64,000 nucleotides of DNA from Gammaproteobacteria bacterium 39-13 (GTDB lineage Bacteria; Pseudomonadota; Gammaproteobacteria; Berkiellales; Berkiellaceae), in NCBI GenBank assembly GCA_001898235.1, contig MKTN01000001.1, positions 113,759 to 177,758 on the forward strand. Direction: 5' to 3'. The stretch's first letter is position 1; the number at the start of each line of letters is the position of its first letter. Both the position numbers and the translations under genes were made by a program. The notes under the pieces are model-generated. The model did no database searches. It saw only the letters and a program-made list of their open reading frames with translations, and was not told where the DNA came from. Below, piece after piece: positions 1 through 10,068 of this stretch.

Positions 1-220
1 TATTTGTTGTGTAAATATATAATCCTCTGCGACAAGCTCAGAAAATTTTTTCTGCTGCCCTCTAAAATCTAGCAAAATCACTTGGCAATGTATGTTATAC
101 AACGCTTTTTGCCCCAATAGTAGTTTTTATACCATCGACTCTTAATTCGCTTTTAAATTATGAAACGCTGTTTCATAAATCGTCGTATCATAATCCATAG
201 AGCCATACCCAATAACGTTT
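1..220 (-). pseudogene. RES-domain protein remnant, runs off left edge
   Basis: Read on the minus strand, one frame gives coding-like peptide with two in-frame TAA stops, at 144-142 and 129-127. Before the stops it reads GYGSMDYDTTIYETAFHN; after them, in the same frame, it reads LLDFRGQQKKFSELVAEDY and continues beyond base 1. The 'ETAxH' stretch followed by 'LxDxRG' resembles the middle of RES-domain proteins, NAD-degrading toxins of Xre-RES toxin-antitoxin pairs. No start codon with a ribosome site is visible upstream, and no Xre antitoxin lies in the window. The family call rests on short motifs. The decay itself (coding-like peptide broken by stops in one frame) is what the sequence shows. 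Confidence 0.4.
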
Positions 221-228
221 AATCTTTT

Positions 229-651
229 ATGCTTTTTTCGTTACAAAACCTTATTCTTTCAATAGAATTACCTTTAGATGAATATCCACATCTTGCAAAT
301 GAAATTATGGAAAGAATAGCAAAGTTCATCACACAAAACGATCCTCAATGTACGCAAGCATTCATGACAGGATGGGACAGAAACAGAACACAACAGCTAT
401 TTAATGAAACCTCTAAGCCAACGCATCGTTTGCCCGCAAGTAATTCCTTCATCAATCCTGGTTTTAAATGCAAAACCGCCGACATAACACAGCTTACAGA
501 AAATGAGAGCGAAGATGAAGAAGATAATGTTGAAAGCAAACCCAAACGGTTTAAAAAAGAGCGGCCAACACCACAAAGCCAACCATGTCGTTCAGTAAGA
601 CTTGCATCTAAAAGGGGTAAAAGAAAAGCGATGGTATTAGCTGAAAGCTGA
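229..651 (+). CDS. Short F-box-like protein with basic C-terminal tail
   Basis: 140 residues. Residues about 12-50 (ELPLDEYPHLANEIMERI, then a TxxFxxGW pattern) match residues about 146-185 of the 220-residue protein at 56632-57294, so the two are paralogues over this block. The pattern LP..EI..I..F...D.....F..W resembles an eukaryotic F-box helix set, which recruits Skp1 in E3 ligases. The C-terminal half is acidic (ESEDEEDN) then strongly basic (KPKRFKKER, KRGKRKA), like nuclear-localisation signals. The hydrophobic N-terminal region of the paralogue is missing here, so this may be a truncated copy. No clear ribosome site precedes the ATG. F-box and nuclear roles are inference. Confidence 0.5.
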   Translation: MLFSLQNLILSIELPLDEYPHLANEIMERIAKFITQNDPQCTQAFMTGWDRNRTQQLFNETSKPTHRLPASNSFINPGFKCKTADITQLTENESEDEEDNVESKPKRFKKERPTPQSQPCRSVRLASKRGKRKAMVLAES

Positions 652-834
652 AACAAAATAGAAACGTAAAACGTCTCAAATGCGGCAATGTAAAAGGCCT
701 AGACTTGTTGCTGAGCATAGGTGGCAAGGATCGTCTGTTGTCATGAAAAAAGAAGCTATCACAGTTTGAAGCAGCAATCTGAATGAATTAGCAAAAAACG
801 CAATTGCTGCATACAAAATTAAAAAGATGAACAA

Positions 835-3800
835 CTAGACCCTAACCTTTCTCAAATTCGTTCCGCGATTTTTTTTATTTTGTAACGCCTTAACCTGCGC
901 ATTCTGATATGAATAGCAAAGCACTTTACACGTCTTTAAAGGATAGTATTTTTTACCACCCCCCTTTTCATGAGTAGAGAGCATTTTTCTGCAAGCAAAC
1001 TTTTTATTCTTTTGCATTAAACAAGCCAAATATTCCTCAAGGCGCTTATGATATCTTTTTGCAAATTCCCCCTCAACTTTTCTCATACGTTTTTTTCTAT
1101 TTAAAAACCGATTAACAAATTTCATTAAATCACGAAAATTCGGGACAGGCTTTAATTGGTGTTTAGTTGCATATTCTCGAGCTCTTATAAATTCCAACAC
1201 CCATTTTTTAGCTACCTTTTGATGCAATCCCTTTTCAATCAGGATATCGATTAATTCATGAGCAGGATAATCAACAAATTTACAGTGCATTAAACGTCGT
1301 TTTAATGCAAGACTAATCGGTTTTCTTCCTGCATATGTAATAGGATTTTGCGTCCCAATAATTTTAAACCCAGGCACTAAAGGACGATTTCCCTCGAGAT
1401 CTCTCCCCATTAACAAACTATTCATTAATTTTTCCATCATAGGACAGCTATTGATTTCATCAATAATAACAACCGCACCTTCATTAAAGGCCTTCAGCAG
1501 TAAGCGTTGTTTTTCTTTTGGCGACATAGCTAGCGGTAAGCGATAGAAAATATCACCCGACACTGCCTGCTTATTATGTGGATGAATTTCACGAAACCCG
1601 TGATGAACCATCATGTCTAATACAAAATGGCTCTTCCCATTACCCGGCTCACCTTCAATTACCATACCACTTAAACCACCAAAGCATTTAGCTTCAGAAT
1701 TACCATTTTGCTGAAATTTTCTAACTTCAAGTAATCCATTTAGCTGCAGATAAGCTTCTGTATGGCTTGGCGTGAGGATAAAATTGCCTATCTTTTTAAC
1801 TCTAAGCGGCTTTGGCGTGTTTGCTTCAAAATGATGCCGACCCGCAAGCCAGCGTTCAAGTGCTTTTTGTTTGGTTTCATCTAACACATTTTTGCAAATT
1901 GTACGAATGCTTTCATAAGTGGTTTTGATTATGTCTTTATCCGTTATATTTTTGGAAACAATCAAAAAAGCTATCATTTGCAATTCACGAGGCGTTATCA
2001 CTACTTCTTTCCTATTGAGCAAAAGCGTGTATTGATAAGCTTCTAAAATAATCCGACTAATATCTTCAGCAATATCTTCTCCTAGAATATCTTCAAAAAT
2101 GGGCTTTAACACCTTATGATAAAGATAGGCTGTTGGCAGGGGATCAAAAATGATGCTATTGCCATGCCGCCTAAACAATGTAGGCAAGCTACGTTCACCA
2201 CCATAAGATAAGGGATTCCCAGCAAATACTACCTTATGTTGAGCGGTGAGTGTATATAATTTCTGATTAAGCAGGATTTGCGGTGGCTGGTTAAATAATC
2301 CTTCAAAAAGCGAATAATTGCTCTGTCCAATATTTGCCTCGTCAATAAATAATACTTTTGTTGTTTCTGGTGATTGATCGCTTGCCCAATCAAAGATTTT
2401 ACTCTCACCTTCATAAACAGTAAAATTTTCATGGTGCGCTAAAACTGTCTGAATAAAGGTACTTTTTCCTATTCCCGTAGCACCACCAATGAATACATAA
2501 GGTGCAACATCCATTGCTTTAAGAAGTTGCGTTAGTCTTTCTCTCTCAAATCGTTCACTTGCAGACAGCGATAAATCCATGGGGGATTGATAATGATTTG
2601 AATGCGAAGGTAAAAATTCTAAACCATACCATGATTTATCACCATTTTGCCCAGGGTAAGTTTGCTGATGTCTTATCCAAGTCTGCAAGCAAACATAGGT
2701 GCACTTATTAAAAAAAACTGCTGGGATTTGATTAACAAGATCCTCTCCAAATTGTTCAATCAATTTTCTTCGTTTTAAAGCATTGTCATTTGGAAAGGTA
2801 GTTATAGGCAAACCAGAAAACGTTTGTATGTTATCGGTAATTAAAATAAGCTCCCCAAAATCATTACTCTTGGTTAATGTAGATAAAACGCCATTCCTAA
2901 TACATAAAGGTGCTAACTCATCCACCAGTTCCGGGGAAAAGCTACCTTTTAAAATAACACGTTTTCCACTTTGTAAGAATTCCCAAACGTCAGAGATAAT
3001 GAGTTCGATATTAAATGTTAAATTGTCATCTGACCAATTGATATCTTGCTTAACCATTACATCAGTAGCATTTAATTCCGACACATCAATAACAAGCGCA
3101 TCTCTATCTTTCAAAAGAACAGCAACCTTTAAGTCTATATCCGGCGTAATAATGATCTGAGCTTCATTTGTTCTAGCACGAGAAAAGCTTTGCGCTATAT
3201 TGAGCTCTGGTGAATTCTGTAACTCCAAATGAAAACTGTCTGCTTCCTTTTGCACAAAATCTGAAAATAACTGCCAAAAATCAATGCTTGCAGGTGTGCG
3301 ATTGCAAAGATTTATCGTTTTCCTATTTGTATTTAAAGAAAAAGTATTATTCAAATCATCATTTGACTGAGCACGTATACAAAATGTTACTTGATTTTCT
3401 TTAGCTATAGTCAATAATTGTGCCCACTGATCTTGAGTATACAGATCTCGCGTCCACTCTACTTCTATCTTCTTTCCTCTGTTTTGTTCTAACCAACCTG
3501 GACATGCAAATAATTTTCCGTTAAGAGATCTATAATTTCTAAAGAACTTATTAAATGAACTTGGATTCAACACATAAACATCACCAGAGAAAAAAGCTTC
3601 ACTTTCATACCAATGTACGCATGAAATTAAATTTTTCCAATCATATCCACGGCTTTCGCCCAGAGAAAAAGTATCAGGCAAAAATAAGCTCCTATTGCCA
3701 ATAACGACTTTTCTTTGCAGAAGCGCTTGCTGCCAAAAGAGCGTAAAAGCTTCTAAATGCCACGGGCCATTTTTGATGTGGATAGCATTTGATTGTTTAA

Positions 3801-6800
3801 GTGCTTTGATAAGTAATCCTTCTTCAAACAGGAACTGATCTCCCTTTAACATCCAACGTCCTAATAAGCGCTGCCGCCAATCAGGAGACATGAACAAATC
3901 AATCTCAATCGGCTCGCAGGCTATATTGTCTGATGTGATATTTCGTAAAGTTCGGCAAAATGCTTCAAGCTCTTGCAAATTGAAACTATCTGTATAGATT
4001 TTGTCCATACGAGAATAAAAATCTGATCCCTCATAAGCACCTGCTGCGTATATATCATATAAGGCGATAACTAATGCTTTCGTAGGCACTGCTGTCCCAT
4101 CTATAAAACGCTCATCATTTAACAAACTGTTAAATTTAACAATGTCATCAGCCTTAAAACGATTAAAATTAACAATCAAAACAGGAGATAAGTGTGCATT
4201 TTCTTGTAAAAAGACATGTAAGGGACCACCAGGTCCAGGCATGATTTGTCCGGTATTATCTTCATGATGGGCAATCCAATTTGCCGAGCAGACTAAATCT
4301 TGAGGATCATGCAGATAATAAAACGGACGTTGTCTTTTTAATAAGCTTCGCTGCAAAAGGAGATGGAAGGAATTGGTTATGTTCTCTGAAGGGGCGTTGA
4401 TGAGCACATTTTTACCGGTTTCGTTTGTTAAAACTTGCAAAAGCTTTCTTATGTTTATTTCCTTAGTTGTGTCTTGCTTTTTCCAAGTAACAAAATATTT
4501 GGGGGGTGCAAACGAAACCTCATCTACGAAATGATAGCGTGGCCTATCTTCTAGGAGCTCTAATGTTCCAGGATATCCTCCTAGATCACAACTTACCCAT
4601 TCACCTTCATATTGTGTTTCAATAAAGATTTCAATATAGGCATGACATTTATTGCGCACTAACCTTTTCTTTAACATAGGATATTCTATTAAGAGATCAG
4701 ATAGAAACGCTACGGAGCGGTGTCTGCAGCTGCCTGTATGTTGTGTTTTAATTGCCTGCAGATAATCATGTCCAGTCATTCCCGGAGTGATTTCTAATGT
4801 ATTCGTATTATATGCATTATATTCATCTATTTTCGTTCGTAGTTCATCTGGTAATTTTTTCGGTTCGAGCTGTGGCACATCAACCAAAAAATGGATGGTA
4901 GATTTGAGAAAATGATTTGTAACAGTAGGTTTTCTAATATAATAAAGATTTTCTTCCTCACAATATTTCAATTCAATGTCATTCTCAGACATTCCTTCGA
5001 CGAAAAGTTGCGTTAATCTCTCGCGAGGTGATAAAGAAGGCAGGCTTTGCCAATTATTAGATAATTTTAATTCGATAGTACCATAATAGGTTTCACTATC
5101 TTCCGTTATCGACGTTTTCCATTCTTCCTCAAGATGCCGCAAACTCGTTGACCAAAAGTATTTCTTTGCAATAAGTTGGGGTTCGCGTTTTTTCAAGATA
5201 AAGGGGTTTTGACCTTCTAATACTTCATCTCTTATCTCTAAATCAAAATGAATGTTTTCTCGAAGCTCTCTTACTGAAGGATGGTTCTTTGCATCTTTAG
5301 CGAAAAAAACACGCTTAATTCGATGATTTGTGGGCTTTAAAGTAGTATTTGCATCACATTCCCATGTTGATAATTCGCTATCTTGTGCTTCACTTAGAAA
5401 ATCAAAACCAGAACTCGATTCCCTCTCTGTTTCTCTAGGTTCGTCTGAAGCGAGTTCATCATCTAAGTCTTCTTTTTTCTCTTCCTCTCCTGGTAAGGTA
5501 AAATAATCTATTGCTAAAACATCTTTGTAATTAGTAAATCTTGGATCCTGTTCCATAGCATCAGAATCAATGACATTATCATTGAGCAAAAAATTATCCA
5601 TTTTTTTATTGGCCAATAAAATGGCATGGGCAACTTCTAAGGGTATATTTAAATTTGAACGTAGCACAATTAATTGCTGTAGCTTTACCAATTCAGAATA
5701 TATTTCTTTATAGGCAAGCTCAGAAATCTCATTGTTCAAAAATAATGCTATTTTTTTTAAAGCAGGTGATTGCTTTAAAAGAGAAGCTATTAACATAGGA
5801 GGGATGCTTGAGCTCTCGCAATACAGATTGATGAGTGGTAGCGTAGGAAAATTAGTTAATCCTGCATGACCATATATCTCACATTTATTTAGCGCTAAGT
5901 ACCTGAGTGAGCTTTGTTGCATCAACTCTGCCAAAATGCTAGCTGGGAATGAAAAGTTTTTTAATTTTATCTTTGCCAAGCTTTTGGACTTAAAAATTGG
6001 CGCCTCTAAATTAAAAGCCTGATAGTTGTTAGAAATAAAATGCGAAATTAAATGCGCTATTTGCAAACGAGGGGTATTTCTAAAAAATTCGATCGGAAAT
6101 GCATCCAAAATGGTGGTATGACCATTATAATTAATGCATATTTTTTCAAGTCGAGGTAAATGAATCATAGCATTTGATAACTTAAACAGATTATCTTCAT
6201 CAGGTTGGTCTACATTTTCTAAGCACAACATTTGCAAACAAGAAAATTGACTGAACATTGCTGCATACATATTATAGGTGACAGATGCATTAAAGATGCT
6301 AATAGCGGTGATATTTTGCAAACGTAAAAAACTACTTTCAAACAGCGAAAATTTGATGCGATCATATTTTTCATTGCGCAATTTTAAAACCTGAATCGAA
6401 GCTCGGTTTCTATCTAAAATTGCTCCTATAAAAGACCCTGGAAGGAAAGAATCTGAGATTTGTAGCATTTCGAGATTATTTAAAGCATTTCCAAAATAAT
6501 TTGGTGTAAACTGTGTATCCAATCCTCTCAATGTAGATTTATTAAAGACCAAACTTTTAAGATTGGGCATTTCATTAAGGATTGCAAATAACATTGAGAT
6601 ATCTATTTCAAAATTGTTAATGGTTAAAGCGACCACCTTATGTAAGGTATTTCTTAGTTTTGGTGAAAGCTTCTGCATCTCAATAGGCGTTAATGCCCAA
6701 GAACTCAATTCAATCTCTCGCAAGGCTGATACTTTTTCTAAAGCATCAATCAATCTTTCTTTTGATACGCCTTCATTAAAACAGATAATTTTTGCTGCAG

Positions 6801-7551
6801 AAATATCAGCGCCTTCAATATCTCCAGTTAAAATACATTCTGACTCTTTAATTCGATATTTAATTCCGGCCTTTTCAAATTTTTCTTCAATTACACCTGT
6901 TTTTTGAATTTCATGATACAATATTGCATCTTCAGCATAATCGCTTTTTATAAAATCCTTTAGATTTTCTTTAATAAAATAATTAAGCATTACATCAACA
7001 GAATTAGTGCAGGTAATCAAATCACGAATGTCTACTGAGCGAATATCTTCTGCTGCAATAATACTTCCCTGCGTATACTCTGAAATTAGTCGTCGCACGG
7101 TAAAATAATCTAAGATCACTATTTCATCAGATGAAATTCCCAATGTAGCCATTTGGGTGAAAATATCTTCTGACGAAGTAATCGCAAACTCAGGAAAGTC
7201 TTCTTTAGAAAATATATTTTGATAGATATCACATCCTAAATAAAAACAATCTGAAACGTTACTCGACAATGGTTCTACTATCCCTGTTAAACACGTAAAT
7301 AATTGAAATTTGCTCTTTAAGAAAGTCTCAAAAATATCTCGCAATATATATTTTTTATATTTAGGCCAACCAGCAACAGTGAAATCACAAAACACCATTT
7401 TTTTAGGTCGAAGTTCAACTTTACCAGGCTTTAACCAAAAATTAGCATTACCTTGAATAAGGCTTTCACAATCAATTTCTCCAGTAGAAATACTCGTGTG
7501 TTCCATTTCATTTGTTTTTTCGGCGTGATAAAGCCACTGAGGAAGTTTCAT
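835..7551 (-). CDS. Giant LRR - transglutaminase-like - dual AAA+ ATPase protein
   Basis: 2238 residues. The first 260 are unrecognised. Residues about 270-690 carry irregular leucine-rich repeats. Residues about 940-990 show a transglutaminase/protease-like triad: C942 in GSCRHRS, H970 in CHAYIEIF, D989 in CDLGGYPG. Two AAA+ modules follow. Module 1 has P-loop GATGIGKST (K1696), Walker B FIDEAN (D1737), sensor N1779 and R1794/R1795. Module 2 has GEPGNGKSH (K1973), IIDEIN (D2031), sensor N2069 and R2085/R2086, in the MoxR/midasin style (AAA_5-like). Residues 1100-1600 may contain degenerate AAA folds. The last 70 residues are very basic. Start is the ATG behind GATGGGAAA. It stands alone on its strand. 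Known families suggest an ATP-driven remodelling machine with an LRR recognition arm and a cysteine-hydrolase or crosslinking centre; a host-directed role is inferred. Confidence 0.75.
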   Translation of the reverse strand: MKLPQWLYHAEKTNEMEHTSISTGEIDCESLIQGNANFWLKPGKVELRPKKMVFCDFTVAGWPKYKKYILRDIFETFLKSKFQLFTCLTGIVEPLSSNVSDCFYLGCDIYQNIFSKEDFPEFAITSSEDIFTQMATLGISSDEIVILDYFTVRRLISEYTQGSIIAAEDIRSVDIRDLITCTNSVDVMLNYFIKENLKDFIKSDYAEDAILYHEIQKTGVIEEKFEKAGIKYRIKESECILTGDIEGADISAAKIICFNEGVSKERLIDALEKVSALREIELSSWALTPIEMQKLSPKLRNTLHKVVALTINNFEIDISMLFAILNEMPNLKSLVFNKSTLRGLDTQFTPNYFGNALNNLEMLQISDSFLPGSFIGAILDRNRASIQVLKLRNEKYDRIKFSLFESSFLRLQNITAISIFNASVTYNMYAAMFSQFSCLQMLCLENVDQPDEDNLFKLSNAMIHLPRLEKICINYNGHTTILDAFPIEFFRNTPRLQIAHLISHFISNNYQAFNLEAPIFKSKSLAKIKLKNFSFPASILAELMQQSSLRYLALNKCEIYGHAGLTNFPTLPLINLYCESSSIPPMLIASLLKQSPALKKIALFLNNEISELAYKEIYSELVKLQQLIVLRSNLNIPLEVAHAILLANKKMDNFLLNDNVIDSDAMEQDPRFTNYKDVLAIDYFTLPGEEEKKEDLDDELASDEPRETERESSSGFDFLSEAQDSELSTWECDANTTLKPTNHRIKRVFFAKDAKNHPSVRELRENIHFDLEIRDEVLEGQNPFILKKREPQLIAKKYFWSTSLRHLEEEWKTSITEDSETYYGTIELKLSNNWQSLPSLSPRERLTQLFVEGMSENDIELKYCEEENLYYIRKPTVTNHFLKSTIHFLVDVPQLEPKKLPDELRTKIDEYNAYNTNTLEITPGMTGHDYLQAIKTQHTGSCRHRSVAFLSDLLIEYPMLKKRLVRNKCHAYIEIFIETQYEGEWVSCDLGGYPGTLELLEDRPRYHFVDEVSFAPPKYFVTWKKQDTTKEINIRKLLQVLTNETGKNVLINAPSENITNSFHLLLQRSLLKRQRPFYYLHDPQDLVCSANWIAHHEDNTGQIMPGPGGPLHVFLQENAHLSPVLIVNFNRFKADDIVKFNSLLNDERFIDGTAVPTKALVIALYDIYAAGAYEGSDFYSRMDKIYTDSFNLQELEAFCRTLRNITSDNIACEPIEIDLFMSPDWRQRLLGRWMLKGDQFLFEEGLLIKALKQSNAIHIKNGPWHLEAFTLFWQQALLQRKVVIGNRSLFLPDTFSLGESRGYDWKNLISCVHWYESEAFFSGDVYVLNPSSFNKFFRNYRSLNGKLFACPGWLEQNRGKKIEVEWTRDLYTQDQWAQLLTIAKENQVTFCIRAQSNDDLNNTFSLNTNRKTINLCNRTPASIDFWQLFSDFVQKEADSFHLELQNSPELNIAQSFSRARTNEAQIIITPDIDLKVAVLLKDRDALVIDVSELNATDVMVKQDINWSDDNLTFNIELIISDVWEFLQSGKRVILKGSFSPELVDELAPLCIRNGVLSTLTKSNDFGELILITDNIQTFSGLPITTFPNDNALKRRKLIEQFGEDLVNQIPAVFFNKCTYVCLQTWIRHQQTYPGQNGDKSWYGLEFLPSHSNHYQSPMDLSLSASERFERERLTQLLKAMDVAPYVFIGGATGIGKSTFIQTVLAHHENFTVYEGESKIFDWASDQSPETTKVLFIDEANIGQSNYSLFEGLFNQPPQILLNQKLYTLTAQHKVVFAGNPLSYGGERSLPTLFRRHGNSIIFDPLPTAYLYHKVLKPIFEDILGEDIAEDISRIILEAYQYTLLLNRKEVVITPRELQMIAFLIVSKNITDKDIIKTTYESIRTICKNVLDETKQKALERWLAGRHHFEANTPKPLRVKKIGNFILTPSHTEAYLQLNGLLEVRKFQQNGNSEAKCFGGLSGMVIEGEPGNGKSHFVLDMMVHHGFREIHPHNKQAVSGDIFYRLPLAMSPKEKQRLLLKAFNEGAVVIIDEINSCPMMEKLMNSLLMGRDLEGNRPLVPGFKIIGTQNPITYAGRKPISLALKRRLMHCKFVDYPAHELIDILIEKGLHQKVAKKWVLEFIRAREYATKHQLKPVPNFRDLMKFVNRFLNRKKRMRKVEGEFAKRYHKRLEEYLACLMQKNKKFACRKMLSTHEKGGGKKYYPLKTCKVLCYSYQNAQVKALQNKKNRGTNLRKVRV

Positions 7552-8070
7552 AAGTTTCCCATCATTTTAAAGCGTATACAGGAGAGATAGACAAGAGCAG
7601 AAGTTTCTGTTGCCTTTACGATTTAAAAATTAACAAAAATATGTCAGAAATAACCAGCGAATTTCTGTATGGTAGGATTAAAAAATGAGATGGTTTTTAC
7701 TGCGAAAAAATAAGGCGAGCGCATCGCAGTTACTGCTTTGAATATAGCATTGGCGCTAAGAACATTTTTTATACGCCCAATTTTTAGCATACTACCACAT
7801 TTCATTCATCTAAATTAAGTTAATTGATAATATACAAATCAACTAACCAGATCAATGAATTTACTTATTTTTCTACGTGATATTTGCAGAGATCCATACT
7901 GAATAATTATTCATGGAAAGTCTACGGGATAATTTCTCTCAAGACGATTTGGCTCATCGTTTCCTACGCTTCATCTAGAAATATCATAGATGCTTGACTA
8001 TACACGCAGCAAAAAGCCCAATAATTTATTACAGAATAGGCTATTTTTAAATAAACATCTGGAGCTGACA
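7552..8070. other. Intergenic region between divergent genes
   Basis: About 520 bases between the giant LRR/AAA gene and the membrane-protein gene. It must hold promoters for both directions, but I could not pick a convincing -35/-10 pair. An in-frame ATG at 7990 extends the downstream gene, yet it lacks a ribosome site, so most of this stretch is taken as non-coding. I see no hairpin, repeat or small gene. Confidence 0.5.
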
Positions 8071-8973
8071 ATGCGATACATTCTTGCAATCCTTGCCTTA
8101 CTGATGACTGTCGCTGTTTCGTATTTATGTTTCATTATTGTGATTGCAACAAGCAAAGAAGGTATTGTCGGTTCTGATTTTCTGACATTTTTTTTAACGA
8201 TGATCACCCTAATACTCACTTTTTCAGCATGGCTTTGGGTGTTAAAAAAATCCAACGCTCCGGCAATGAAAGTGATCAGCTCAACAGGAATGGCCTTGCC
8301 AGCGCTGCCTTTTCTTCTTATTACCTTTGTGAGTGGTTTTGTCATTTATCAATTTATGTATGGAAAATATCTTTCAAAATATGCTACCGTCAGGCATTAC
8401 AAAGAAACCTTAATCACCTGGCCAAATTTTACATATCCGGTTGGACTTAAAATAGAATTGGAGGTACCTAGCGCATCTCTTGGTCATCGCGCGCGCTATG
8501 AGGGTCCTATATTATGGATGGGATCTGAGGGGATAATTCATGCTAATAACGCATATTCAACTTCTTCACATGGCTATGCCACCTTGCGCCCTCCTTTTTT
8601 TGTTAAAAACCAACCTACTTCTACCATTACTACAGGAGAAAATTCAAGTACAATTACACAATATCTTTATCCCAATGTGATTATGTATATAGAGAGCCCT
8701 GATGTCTTTTGTAAAGAGCTTTATAGCGACTTAAATACTCAAATCTATAGTACAGGTAGTCATGTAAATGGTATCTTGCGTTGGAGATATGCTCAAGCTG
8801 TTGTAGATTTAAATAACGCTCTTGACAATTTTCTGCATAAAGATAGCGTATTTAAAAATAATCCTATGCTATGGAATAACATGCATAAACAGTTTCGAGA
8901 TGAGAACTTATTAGCGGTTGGTTTTAAGCGTTGTCAAATCGGTGCCAGAACAAACTGTTTCTGTAAACAATAG
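8071..8973 (+). CDS. Membrane protein of unknown function
   Basis: 300 residues from the ATG at 8071, chosen because GGAG lies seven bases upstream; an earlier in-frame ATG at 7990 has no ribosome site. Three hydrophobic segments lie at about residues 1-25 (MRYILAILALLMTVAVSYLC), 36-55 and 70-90. A soluble, probably periplasmic domain of about 200 residues follows, rich in Ser, Thr and Tyr, with several cysteines near the end (CQIGARTNCFC). I do not recognise the family. It stands alone between a long promoter region and the AhpD-like gene. Topology is read from the sequence; no function is proposed. Confidence 0.6.
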   Translation: MRYILAILALLMTVAVSYLCFIIVIATSKEGIVGSDFLTFFLTMITLILTFSAWLWVLKKSNAPAMKVISSTGMALPALPFLLITFVSGFVIYQFMYGKYLSKYATVRHYKETLITWPNFTYPVGLKIELEVPSASLGHRARYEGPILWMGSEGIIHANNAYSTSSHGYATLRPPFFVKNQPTSTITTGENSSTITQYLYPNVIMYIESPDVFCKELYSDLNTQIYSTGSHVNGILRWRYAQAVVDLNNALDNFLHKDSVFKNNPMLWNNMHKQFRDENLLAVGFKRCQIGARTNCFCKQ

Positions 8974-9121
8974 TTAATTTTATCTGCGTTCTTTATTTAG
9001 CAATTCTCTCATCGTGAGCCACCGCTCATCACATTTTTATCTTTTTTTCCAAATATTGTCTATTTTTATCTAATATTAAAAAAACTTCTCTACTCAATTT
9101 ATTAACAGAAGAGGTTAAAAT

Positions 9122-9559
9122 ATGAGCACACGTTTAGATTTTTATAAAACATCACCTGAAGCTATCAAAGGGTTATTAAACACAGAGGAATTTATCAGCA
9201 AAAGCACCTTAGAGAAATCTTTGATAGATCTGATTAAACTACGCGCCTCACAAATAAATGGTTGCGCTTATTGTATTGATATGCACACAAAAGATGCTAT
9301 CAAAGCCGGAGAAACTCCGCAGCGTTTATTTGCCATTTCTGCTTGGCAAGAAACTCCTTTCTTTAATGAACGTGAGCGAGCGGCACTAGCCTGGACAGAA
9401 GTCTTAACCTTGTTACCACAAACACATGCACCGGATGAAGTATATGAAGAAGTGATCAAACATTTCAGCGAAAAAGAAACCATTGATTTGACAGTAGCAA
9501 TCACCAACATTAACAGTTGGAATCGATTGGCTGTAGGCTTTAGGAAATCTCCAAGATAA
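9122..9559 (+). CDS. AhpD-like carboxymuconolactone decarboxylase family protein
   Basis: 145 residues with the signature CAYCIDMH (C48, C51, H55), the redox CxxC plus histidine of AhpD-type alkylhydroperoxidases and the CMD family. The flanking 'KLRASQINGC' and 'FNERERAALAWTE' stretches are also typical. Such proteins reduce peroxides or act as small thiol oxidoreductases in the cytoplasm, normally with AhpC or another thiol partner; no AhpC gene is next to it. AGAGG upstream of the ATG fits a ribosome site. Length is usual for single-domain members. The family is firm; the physiological substrate is unknown. Confidence 0.85.
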   Translation: MSTRLDFYKTSPEAIKGLLNTEEFISKSTLEKSLIDLIKLRASQINGCAYCIDMHTKDAIKAGETPQRLFAISAWQETPFFNERERAALAWTEVLTLLPQTHAPDEVYEEVIKHFSEKETIDLTVAITNINSWNRLAVGFRKSPR

Positions 9560-9605
9560 AAACAATGGACACCTATTTGAGAAAAATAAATGGGAGTCCT
9601 TAATT

Positions 9606-9965
9606 TTATTTTTTAACAATCATTTTAAACCCGCCCCAAAACATACGCTTGCCATCAAAGGGGAGTTTCTTGGGATCGCACATCTTTTTGATCCTGGGAT
9701 CGTTCATTACTTTTTTATTTACACGATCACGATGTGCACGTGATTTATAAACAACATAAGAAAAAATAACTACTTCACCCGTTTTCAGTTTTACGCTTTG
9801 TGGAAAAGAGGTATGCTTACCAGATTTCACATCATCAGCTACTGCCTCTACATATTCTAAAGCACCGTGTTCTTTCCAAATTTTTCCGGCTTGCATCGCC
9901 ATACGACGATAGGTTGCAAGCTGTTTCTTAGGAACGGGAACAACAAAACCGTCAACATAGGGCAT
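9606..9965 (-). CDS. DUF1428 (YbaA-like) family protein
   Basis: 119 residues from the ATG at 9965, preceded by a strong GGAGG; a TTG five codons further upstream is in frame but less likely. The sequence opens MPYVDGFVVPVPK and ends with GKRMFWGGFKMIV, both characteristic of the DUF1428/YbaA family of small dimeric alpha-beta barrel proteins. The function of the family is not known. It is convergent with the AhpD-like gene, 46 bases apart, with no obvious terminator hairpin between them. Confidence 0.85.
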   Translation of the reverse strand: MPYVDGFVVPVPKKQLATYRRMAMQAGKIWKEHGALEYVEAVADDVKSGKHTSFPQSVKLKTGEVVIFSYVVYKSRAHRDRVNKKVMNDPRIKKMCDPKKLPFDGKRMFWGGFKMIVKK

Positions 9966-10068
9966 AAACACCTCCAGCAATCATATATCACCATTTAGAT
10001 TGCTACAATCATGGAGAGTTCCTTTTTCTATGAAAACACCAAGAAAAAATACAGTGAAAGACAGAAAA

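Noticed and set aside
7990..8070. N-terminal extension of the membrane protein from an ATG at 7990
   Set aside because: No ribosome site at 7990, polar non-conserved-looking peptide, and a clear GGAG before the ATG at 8071.
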